A stretch of 64,000 bases of DNA from Siniperca chuatsi (taxonomy: Eukaryota; Chordata; Actinopteri; Centrarchiformes; Sinipercidae), in assembly GCF_020085105.1 (NCBI RefSeq), contig NC_058055.1, positions 6,595,322 to 6,659,321 of the forward strand, read 5' to 3'. The notes under the pieces were generated by a model that was given only the letters and a program-made list of their open reading frames with translations, did no database searches and was not told the origin of the DNA. Each line of letters starts with the position of its first letter. Within the stretch, counting starts at the first letter, position 1. Of the stretch, positions 53,752 through 64,000 are shown in pieces. A program made the translations under genes and the position numbers.

Positions 53752-56700
53752 TTTATTAATTGTTCTGTCATCTGGAAACTAACTTTCAAGCCTGGTCTGC
53801 CCTATTCTGCCTTTAAGAGATGCTACCCAATTTAATGTATTGAAGAGGAATGTAGTTTAAAGGTAGTGTTAACTCCTAGTGTCAAGGACAGTCCAATCAA
53901 TATTTTGTAACATCGCCAACCCATCAATAAGCTGTAAACTCGTGAGTAGGTCAGCCACTGACTAAACACAAGTATGATAGTGTTCAGTCATTTAGTGTAA
54001 TATTACATTAAAATACCTCTGTAAATAACAATGGTTGAGCATGTTTGCACCTGTCTGGTGATACAGGAATGGGAATTTCCAGTGCTCACTAAGAATATGT
54101 CTCTATCCTGGAAACATCCGGGGGAATTTTCCAGCTCTTTATCAGTGAGCTGTGGGTGATGAGATGCTGGCAGTGATGACAGAGTAGGAGGAGTGATTTT
54201 TGGCAACATCAAGAATGGCGAGAAGGTCCTTGCGGGGCTGGCTGGATGCATTTTTTCAATTAATTTTATGCACTTCCATTTCTGGCCAAGTGCATTATAC
54301 AGTAGCTTGTGGAGGTCAGCCCAATCTGTAGAATGAAACTGGCTGAATGCTGTGCCCATATTTGTCACTTGCTCACTTTGATTGTTTTTATCAAACCTCC
54401 AGTTAACAAAGGCAGTTTAACCTCAGTCATATAACTTTTGATCCACTACACAGATGCAGCCAGAAATACTTAAATGCCAATTTTAGTGTCCATACGACAT
54501 TGCTTTTCTTCACATCATGTCATGCTGAAAAAGTTGCAAAGGAACCAACATAAATTTCAAAATGTGTGTTTTGGGAGAAATACAATATTCAATATGTGAG
54601 TCAATATGTAATTCAATATTATGCTGTTGTGCATAAGCAAAGCAGAGTTGCATATAGTAGGATGTGGGCACAATGTGCATGCACTTGAATATGTCTTCCT
54701 CACACTTAATAAAGCCAAAATATAGCCTCTTTTTCCTATTATGATGACTGATGTGGTTTTAAATGTTTAAGCAGATTCTGTAAAACCAAGTGTGTCTGTT
54801 GTGCTAGACCACAAATTAAGTTGTTGCTAGTGTGATAGCGGGGGGTCGAGGGGTTTGTATGCATATGCAATTTTCTTTGACAAGATTAAGGGTTATATTC
54901 ATTTGAAGCTCTCAGGGTTGAACCTGTGGAGGGTCGGGGGAGAAACAAATCATCTCCACTACATTATGTCTCCCCTCTATCCATTTTCTGCTGACACTGC
55001 AGTAAGTGGAATAATTTGGTGACCCTTCCTAGTGTTCATCTTTTGACTTTTTAAAGCCAGATGTTCTCTGCATGTCTGACATCTTATTAAGCCCATGGAG
55101 GCTCAGGGGTTTTTGACATTTTTATTTGTGAACTGTGAGATGATGAGGCAGCCATGCTAGTATGGATTTTAATTACTGTGTCGGTTGGACAGAGTTGCAA
55201 TGGCTTTGTAAGAAAGAAGCTCCAAGCCATAATAGAGACAAGATCTGAAGGCTGATGGGATGAGTTATCATAATTAATGTTACATCTACCATGCATTACA
55301 GATGCTAAAACATCCATGTTGATTTCTTAACATGGATTAAGCGTAAAATCACTACTGGCATAGCAGATGAATTAGCCCATTGCCACATGAGAATGCATCA
55401 GGACATGTGGACGCATCATATCTTCAGAGTCTAATGGTTGGAAATCACATCCCTGGATATAAACTAGATAGTTCATACCACATAAAGGTTATGTGTTGAA
55501 ATGTATGCACATCTCATATTCTAAACCTATTGAAAGGAAAAGGCACCAACAAGCATTTCCAGACAGTGCATTTCATTTTTGCACAACCTCACCCAGAGGA
55601 CGTTTGTATGAGGGGTGGTAGAGGTAGATTGCTGGACGCCTGGGGGAAGTAAAGGGGTGTCTCGTGTTGGCTCTTTGTTCTCTAACGCCATAAGAGAAAC
55701 CCCCTAATCTGTCACCGTCAGGTACCCTGGGGGAGATGAGTTGTGATAAATACAGGAGGGGATTTGAGAGGACACTTAAGAGGGCTTCTTCATGACTTAT
55801 ATATGAGTATAGCTAGAAAGCTGCTGTTAATAAAATACCTCGGGCCACTAACAGCTTTGTGGTTCTTTTCATGTGTAGTTTTTTTTAAAGATATATTTCT
55901 CTGCTTTGTTTGAGACCACTATAGATAGCAGCCTCCCTGTTCCCTAACCATAAGGGAGTTTTGCAATGCCACAGATCTCAGATGAGTCCTATGAATAAGG
56001 TGGATATTGCTGTCTTGATCATTGTAATTAGAACAAAGGCTTGGAAGGCCTGTGTTTTGTGTGCATATAAAAATAATATGTAGTAGAGCATTGGAGACAA
56101 ATTTCTGAGCATTCTTTGCACTGGCAAATTCATGTGCACAGGCAAACAGTGGAGTGTTAAACCACAAGAGATGTAGGTGGTAACAGAGTAAAACAAAAAA
56201 GACTACAAAGCATTCTCTATTGTAAAAGATCAAAATGGATTCACTCTTAAACTCTTTTCATGTCCAGGAAACCTCATTAGAAAACCATACATTTTGTAGG
56301 AGACAGAGATAAAGAGAGTCATTGATTTGACTCTAAATTGTAACGCTTCACTGATATTGTGAAGTCCATTAGTATCCACTTCAGTGGAAGGGTGGCCATT
56401 CATGTCCCTGCTGGATATAGCTAGTTCTTCTCTTTCTCGCCTCTGCTGGTAATTAAAGCTGTGTTCAGGAGTAATTTCTCCAGCCATGTGGTATTTGAGG
56501 GTTGGGTCTATGGGAGGAGGTCTTTCCCCTTCCATTATTGTTGGGATCAGACAAGGCCTGGATTAATTAAGGCACATTTCCAGATTCAGACTGCCTCCTT
56601 CATGCCAATCCTCTGAGCAACATTGCAGAATAAAACTCAATTTCTCAATTTCTTGCAGGTTGTGCATTGTGCATTTATAAAAATGAATCTAGTACAAGAG

Positions 56701-59700
56701 TACAAAATGTAGGATGATCATAGCCTGACTCTCACAGTAATTATATTTGAGAAACTGAAGGACTCTTTTTAAAAACAGAAATTTCTTCTACATATCTGAA
56801 AGAAGCTGCCTCCAATAGTAGTAGTACTGAGACACATTGGATTAAAAACAATGATTATCATATTACAGAAATTCCCTTTAATGCTTCAGTACTTTATTAC
56901 TGCTGTCTTTAAGTATGCAGGCAGCAGACCTACTGAATTGAACAGTGTATGTAACCATTATTTATTCAGTTGCTACTGTGTGTTATCCTTTTTTCCAGAG
57001 CATTGGCAACCAACTAAACCAGTGTAAATAAAGGTTTACAGATTTTTTCAAGTCTCAACCTACAATTGGTATAATTACTGGTGTATTGATGTATTGCTTT
57101 AGTAGTAGACCCTGTGACTGCATGGGTTGCGGTTGTAATACAAACTGTATGGACTTTGGCTGAAATGATGCTGTATTGCAAATGAGAGCTTTTATACTGC
57201 CACTTCAAATATCATGTCCAACAAAGAGTTAACAATGGCAAAACATGTGTTTGTGCGTGTGTGTGCCTATGTGCATGTCTTTGTCTTTGTCTTGCAGTCT
57301 CCTTAGAGGCTTATAATGGGGGATTTCTAGCTGTCAGCTAAAAATGCTGATGTTGGTGTTTCTGTAGACATTTCCATATGCCTTACAAAAGCTCGCCGTG
57401 GATCCCAGACAAAAGCATAATCTGGTTGTGAGACCTTATGAATATGTAAGAATAAGTCCACAGACATTTCATGATCTATTCAAATCTTTGTTGATAGGTA
57501 ACTAAAGGCTCCTATTGTGTCAAATGTAATAAACATTTAACATCTGCTCTTCTCCTTTCCTTATAGCCTTTAAATTGTACTTACATTTATTGTCAACATT
57601 TCTGCTTTTCTTTCTGCCAAATACACTATATACTAATTACTGCAAAATATTTACCAACATTGCAGTGTTTTTACATTTTCATCTAAGAAACCCCCATATG
57701 GTCTTTTTAACAGCTTACCCTTTGTGATACAGGAAATCACATAAAGCACAGCGAAGATGGGTGATTCCTAGTAGGTCAGAAAAAATTAAACAGAAGAATG
57801 CATGGTGGCCTCAAAAGCTCAAGGGCCACCGTAAGAATGACATTTAAGAATAACTTAAATGCAAAACACAGTGAAGTTTTATTTACTGGTTTTGCTAATA
57901 AAACAGTTACTGCATGAGCCCTGTTCTGTGTGTTCTGGCTCTGTCATAGTGCATGTTTTGATAGCACTATTAGAGCAATTAAACATACATTATTTCTTCA
58001 CCTCACATATTGGCATCCTGTGTATGAGCAATTTTATAAGCTCCAAATAAGATATGTCATACGGTAAGAGCGGACAATTTAATATGAAGATTTGACATAA
58101 TAAACTGCTATTTTATTATATTATCTATGTTTCTGTCTACTATTTTATTATCTGCTTAATCTAGCCATGGTGTCTGTTTTGCTTCTCTACTTTAGAGCTT
58201 GCAATAAAATGGCCATGAAAGGAGATGAGTTCCAGAAAATCCTAAGCCATTTTAATTTAGACCCTTAGAGGCATATAAAACAGCAACTGACCCAGATAAT
58301 CGAGATGCAATTTAGCCTGCTCTCTGTACAAAGCTCAGTCCTGTCAGTGTCAGCCTGGTGTAAGAAATATGAGTAATGCAAGTGGATAATTAGTAATAAG
58401 TCACTTGTGATGTTTCTCTTTAATGTTACTCTTTTATTTTGTTGCTTAACTCAAGTTAGGTTGTTTTGAGTGACCTTTAAATTTTCATTGTATGATAAAT
58501 GGGATTAAAGTGACTGAATTGTTCCAGTTGCATTTAATAACAAGGTCAGTAACATATGTTGGTGCTGGAACCATCTGCTGTGTTTCCAAACTGTGACAGC
58601 CATGTGAGTTTGTCCTTCAGTGGGTGTACTTAGAGTACAAGTATAGTCCCTTTCACAAGTGTGACCTGCAACAACAACACACCAGCAATTAGTAAAGGCT
58701 CATCCACCCTGCTTTTATCAGCTGCAGTCTCACAAGCGCTTTCACAGCAAAATTAGTCTATTAGGACTATGATAGGAATGGGCAATTTTGGCTAACTGTG
58801 TTTATTTTAGGTATTGCATAATCACATCTTACCTGGAATGTCTTATGAATTCTGCCATAATAAGTTGTTAATGCAAACAAAAAACTTTTTTCCCAGGTTC
58901 ACAATCAAATAGAATACTTAGTGTTTCCATATTGATAGCTATTACAGTGATACAACACAATACAATGATAATTTTCAAATGCTTAAAAAAGTTCACATCT
59001 ATGGTACATGATGATGTGTTCTGAACTCCGCAGGCTGTGCGTTTTATAATCAGCACTCCCTTCAGTTATCTGCTTGTATCCACAATTATTGCAGACAGAT
59101 CCAAACAGCATGTAGGGAGATGGCTCCATTAGGCCCGTCTGCCCTGCCCAAGGCTCAGGCTCTCCTGACAGACGTTTGTGTACAGACCCCTGCCCTCCTG
59201 CTACTGAGTTACATCTGCCTTGCTTACTGAGCCAGGCCCATGTGAAAACAGCACTGCTATAAGAGAGGAGAACTGGCAGAATGCTAATACACTGGCCTTG
59301 AGTGGACCTCACCACCTGCAGCCCTTTTCTGTGGCAGCAAGAGAAACAAGGGCAGGGTGGTTTTTAGTCTGTAAGAAGCCAGCATTACCTCATGCCCAAA
59401 GAAAAGCCTCCAGTGTATTTCAGTGTGATTCCCAGGGAACAATTACAAGACATGGACGGACTCCAAGATCATTAGAATCAGAATGGAGGCAGGCGGAGGC
59501 TGAGTTCACTCCGGCTCGCCTTCCTCTGAGGTGATTGATTGGGCTTTAGCACCATCCTCCTGAGAGGAAGACTGGGACATTGGGACCGGCTGACTCCTCT
59601 AACTGATGGCAAAATAACTCTCAAGGACACAAAGGTTCATCTGAGAGCTGAGGCTAACTCTCTCTGAGCCATTTAAGAATGTTTGCTGTGAAAAGGCAAC

Positions 59701-59956
59701 ATCTCTGCTTCCATCTGAAAAACAAATTCAGGCTGCAGCTATTTCTGCTAGTTGTAGCATCACTTCAGTGACATTTGGTGGTGTTATTAAGTGTAAGTCT
59801 TGTGTCCTTCTGCCATTGGCTTGGTATAGCATATTTTAATAATGGCATCCTCTGGTGTGTCACTTCTAATATTGCTGTAATACTACTTAGGAGGAGGGTC
59901 AAAATAGGTTGTTCCCCACCCTTAACTGAGCTGCATTATGAAATCATCATCTAGAG

Positions 59957-60781
59957 CATAGGTGTCAAACTCTGGCCCGCGGGCCAAATTTGGCCAGTGT
60001 ATAAATATATTTGGCCCGCGAGGCAGTACCAAATGAATACTAGAGCTGGCCCGCCGGTATTATACAGCGCATGCACCGCTAATACTACAAATCCCATAAT
60101 TCTCTGCTGTTGTTTTGGCACGTCAATCATGACAGGACTCAGAAACGCCCTCTCATCTGTGACAGTAGTCATAGCGACCTCATGCTACAACTGTCACCGT
60201 GCTACCCCTTCCCCAAAATGGCGAAAAGAAAGGCAGAAAAACCTATGGGGAATTTTAGCAAGAAAAGTCTACAAAAATGGTAAACAATTTAATAACAAGA
60301 ATGATTTAAAAAAGGCTATCAAAGGTGCCTGGGAGGACATCGATGGGGAAACAGTGAAAAGTCTTGCTTTTAGCATGCCAGATAGGTGTTCATATGTAAT
60401 TCTTGGGCACGGAAAGCCAATTAATTATTAATTTCCCTATATTTTTGTCGGAATAAAAACAATAAAAAACATTTTTTTGATCTTTTTATAAAAGAAATTG
60501 CATCATATAGAAAACAAAAAAATACATAAAAATAATATAAAAAATAAATATATTTTACGTTGAAATTTGGTTCAAAGCAAATGTCAATTCAAATATTTTT
60601 ATTTCCCTATAATTTTGTCGGGGACTGTATATTGTATGGTAGCGTTGCTTGTTCCATATTCAATGTTAAAGCAAAACTTGTTTGGGTCCATATTAAAAGA
60701 TTCATTTGTTCAATGTTGACCAGCGACTTTGTTCAAGTTTTTAGTTTTTGGCTCACTCTGTATTTGAGTTTGACACCCCTG
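59957..60781 (+). mobile_element. hAT-type DNA transposon remnant with 8-bp target duplication
   Basis: Left end CATAGGTGTCAAACTC and right end GAGTTTGACACCCCTG are inverted repeats. The perfect 8-bp duplication ATCTAGAG flanks them (59949-59956 and 60782-60789). The GGCCCGCGGGCCAAATTTGG subterminal block is typical of this abundant vertebrate hAT family. Only the first codons of its transposase frame survive (ATG at 60218, MAKRKAEK). The middle is replaced by a Tc1/mariner remnant. Confidence 0.85.
60240..60627 (+). mobile_element. 5'-truncated Tc1/mariner element nested in the hAT element
   Basis: From 60240 a 63-codon frame ending at TAA 60431 reads as the C-terminus of a Tc1/mariner transposase (NLWGILARKVYKNGKQFNNK then ending SYVILGHGKPINY). 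It is followed by a non-coding tail ending TTTTGTCGGGGACTG and TA at 60628-60629, as expected for a Tc1/mariner end and its TA target. The 5' part with the catalytic DDE residues is missing, so it is dead. A direct repeat (60431-60451 and 60601-60621) is described in the findings. Confidence 0.75.
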
Positions 60782-63700
60782 ATCTAGAGACAGAGTACCA
60801 TATTTAAAATGCTTATTACATTCAGTTTTTCAGTACTTTTCTACCTCCTGTGTAACATAAGACTGGCTGTTTGCTGGTTTGTTTCAGTTCTTCATTACTA
60901 TCTTTACCTCTGTCTCACAGATAGCCTCACTGTTTTCTGATCCACTCTCCTTTGCTGTACTATCAGAGCTGTCATGAATTCTGCTGCTGTGCCCACAACC
61001 GGTAATTCAAACTGAACACTTTATTGCTGCTTCATGTTTCAGATTTCCACTGGTATTCAGACATTCATGTTTTCTTAATTTTACCCCCAGCAATTAATTT
61101 GCATCTAATCTAAATCTACCATGCAGGACAATAAAGACTGAACTGAACTAGTAAACCACTGAATGTCCTTTATTGTCAAGCAGCTACAAGAATGAATGAC
61201 ATAACCACTGAGGTTAGCAATTGACTGCTCTCTCCTTGTTTGATTGAAAATTGGTCCATATCGAGATTTGGAGATTGTCAGCAGATAGTTTATGGGTAGA
61301 TGATGAGGTGGGGGCAACCCTTCTTGGTAAGCCATTCCTTTAACCGTACAATTCCTCGGTTGTAGAAAAGCACCTTCTGAACCCGGCTGCTTACAGCACA
61401 GAATAGTGCGGGTGTCCCAGCTGTAAGGAAATTTAGTATTATGCGGAAAATCCTTTTTTTTGTGTCTCATTTGAGCTGGTTGCTTTATGTTCTCACTCTC
61501 ACTCTGGTATTAATGTTAAGCCTGTCCTAGTAGCTTTTTTCTGATACTTAAGTACAATGTAATTTTTTTAGGAGTTGTTAGTTATAGTAGGAGTGTTTTG
61601 TGTCTTAATGCTTTTTAAATGTTTCCATACCATATTTACATTGAAAACAAGAGGCATCACATTTGAATAGATTTAAAGAATTTACCAGATATTTTTTACT
61701 TTGAGCACTCCCTTATCCCTAACATTACAGTATGAGAGATAAATCAAACCAAGACAGTTGAATAAGCAGCGTCCCTGAAAAATTCATGTATCATCAACAA
61801 AGCAAATAGTCTGGTCATGAAGTCATAGGGTTTTATGACAAGCTATGCACTTTTGTATGCAGTTTCACTATGTGCCCTAATACATTATCTAAGGAGGATT
61901 CCTTTATTGCATGTGATCCTGAGAGTGTACAGAGAATGGAGCATGTTGTAAAAATCTTAGTACCAAAAATGTCTGTCAAAGGCATTAGTTTCTACAGCAT
62001 CAATTTTTACTTCATAATAACAAAAACAACAATTAATGCCACCCTCTCTTAATCCCTTGTGTTTAAATAGGCAATCTGAATCCAGCGTGGGAGAGGCAGG
62101 CTCTGCCACTACCAATAAAAACTACCATATAGAGAGATAATTACAGAATGTAAATACATTGACTGGCTATTGCAGAAGAAATGCCAACCATAAAGAGTAT
62201 CAATAATGGTATAATGGTAATATTTGATTTCATGAAAATGTTAAGGATATAACTTAAATGGGAAATGGCGTAATAGCTTCAGTAGTTTCCTTGTCAAATA
62301 TATGAAGCTCAGTCATGCTTAACCAGAGTAATGAGATCACATTTTGTCTTACAGTATCTTAGCTGGTGCCATGATGTGCCCAAAGAAAGCATTCAAGTTT
62401 AAGGAGAATGTACTTGCTGACTCAATGCCTGTGTTGATTAGAATGTTGTTGAAGAAGCATCTTTTTTGCCTACAGTGACAAATAGTGGTCACATCTTTGC
62501 TTTGACTGCAAGCTTTTCACAGCTAATTTAGACAGTATTGGACATTTACTAAAGCTTGCACTTTTTTTGGGAAACATCAGTGGATCTGGCCATCGGCAAG
62601 TGATTTTGCATTAATAGCTGCATTGTGTCCCTCGACTATCTTAAAATTCTGCCACTTTGATATGGACGTTTTTGCAGATTGTTGCACATCCCTTATTTTT
62701 CCATGCTACTACTCGCTAGAATTATTCATCACCACATCATGTGTTAATGATTTCAGTCAAATATATTGTGTCTGCTAGTTTGTATGGTCTTACCCTGAAA
62801 ACATATGGTCTTTCTGGCACTAGTTTGTAACTTACTAACTACATATTCAGACAGGATGTCCAGTGTTACCAGTACAATGGTATTGGAAGATGAACAAACT
62901 GGAGCCTCAGCTGCTGGCTTAATAAACAGCTGGTCATTAGTGTTGACTAAAATAACAGGTACAGCAGCATTAAAAACCCTCCACGGAGCCACCAGATCGC
63001 CCATTATCTGCAGTCACCAAGACAACATGATCTCACAAGATGATGGTCACATGATTTTTAAACCACACCATGTCATCAGGATGTTGGATATAACATTTTT
63101 TGCTGTTACGAAAGTGTCATTGTGGCGGAGGGCTGTTTCAGGTTAGTAATGAGATCCCAGGAGTATTATGGAAACATCATGGAGCACAGTTTAACAAGTT
63201 CATTGGTGTTTCACATGTGGAGCCATCTGTGTGCTTTTGTCATACTGAGATGATCTACTACAGTCTTGGAGAAACAACCTTCCTTACTCGTTATGGGTAG
63301 GGACATGCAGACTGCTTCACACTAGTCAAGCTGACCACAGGTGACATGAGGCAGTATTACCTTTCTCAACAGTAATTGCCCACTTATCATACATAAGCAG
63401 CCAAAGTCAGTCTAGTTGACTGTTATGCTGAAGGTGTTTCACTCAAACAAACCCTCCCCTTACCACCAGTTTATCTGTTCACCCTGCCTGTCCATCTGCT
63501 CTCACTGCAGCCATTACATTCATGTGTGCCAGGTCTACTCTCAACCCTTCCCTCTGCGCTTCAGGGCTCATGTAGAGCATCCCTGTCACAGATGCAGGAT
63601 GCCATTGCCTCCATTCAAACGAAAGACCAATCTGCGTTTCCCCCCACTTCCATGTGGGCGATAAACACCAATGACTGTCTTGATCACCACATTGACTGTC

Positions 63701-64000
63701 TGCCACATCTGCTGCTGCTTTGGTGAGCTGTCTCTTCATTAAGCGCTCACAAGATAACAAGCTTATATGTGTAACAATTAGGACTATTACACTATATAAA
63801 ACTACTATAAAACCTCAGAGTGCATATTTATTTCAGTACATGACAATTGACTACAGTCATTTAATATACACAGGGTTTGGAGAGTATATTTGGGAAATAT
63901 TTTGATGCCTTTCTCAGTTCTTTATTTCTAACTAAACGACTGTTTATCGCAGTCCATCGCCCTAACGTGTCATCCTCACTTTCAACAATTTACTATATGT

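Larger units (their letters stand above)
47473..64000 (+). other. presumed long intron of the RIMBP-like gene, open at the right edge
   Basis: 16.5 kb without a convincing exon. I looked for acceptor, open frame and donor combinations and found only short candidates that meet stops or lack donors. Contents: microsatellites at 50094-50115 and 53726-53751, a dispersed repeat at 51985-52250, and the hAT/Tc1 composite at 59957-60781. Later RIMBP exons would be expected beyond the window. Confidence 0.5.

Noticed and set aside
59997..60431. 144-codon open frame as a host gene
   Set aside because: Its first part is hAT terminal sequence in a non-coding frame and its last 63 codons are a Tc1/mariner transposase end, so it is a fusion of transposon remnants.
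63416..63760. Candidate RIMBP exon near the right edge
   Set aside because: Acceptor-like CAG sites exist, but the frames are Pro/Cys-rich, overlap on both strands, show no RIMBP features and lack a clear donor.

Overview
The window is vertebrate nuclear DNA, almost certainly from a ray-finned (percomorph-like) fish. It has small exons with GT/AG splice sites scattered in long AT-rich introns, several dispersed repeats of kinds common in fish genomes, and microsatellites. I see no bacterial or viral genes, operons or CRISPR arrays. Most open frames in the window are chance frames, antisense shadows of exons, or translated microsatellites.

Three protein-coding loci can be supported. (1) ywhag (14-3-3 gamma), minus strand: coding exon 1 at 17519-17605 and coding exon 2 at 3196-3852, joined across a 13.7-kb intron to give 247 codons, the normal length. 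(2) An ssc4d-like gene, minus strand, 21436-29730: a complete scavenger-receptor cysteine-rich (SRCR) group B protein. I rebuilt it from 11 coding exons that all join in phase 1 and give 581 residues. It has a short basic N-terminus, one hydrophobic segment, and four SRCR domains separated by Thr/Pro-containing linkers. The ywhag-ssc4d neighbourhood, with both genes on the same strand and ssc4d upstream, matches the arrangement I know from human 7q11.23. (3) A plus-strand gene starting near 39.1-40.2 kb with exons at 40235-41143 and 47206-47472, running off the right edge. Its coiled-coil N-terminus resembles the RIM-binding-protein (RIMBP) family; this assignment is moderate. A candidate first coding exon lies at 39145-39224.

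Layout: 1-3195, 3' UTR of ywhag and flanking DNA; 3.2-17.6 kb, ywhag with a repeat-rich intron; 17.6-21.4 kb, ywhag 5' region and intergenic DNA; 21.4-29.7 kb, ssc4d; 29.7-39.1 kb, the divergent intergenic interval; 39.1-64 kb, the RIMBP-like gene, whose last 16.5 kb here look like one long intron.

The most interesting non-genic material is mobile DNA: a 658-bp foldback-like element with ~75-bp inverted ends and an apparent 5-bp target duplication (4736-5393); a hAT-type element with a perfect 8-bp duplication that carries the 3' remnant of a Tc1/mariner element inside it (59957-60781); and two TTAA-flanked MITEs with T2/Kolobok-like ends (13341-13716, 42975-43349), one holding a ~46-bp hairpin. 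I found no evidence of a wholly new biological system; these elements and the RIMBP-like 5' exons are the best leads.
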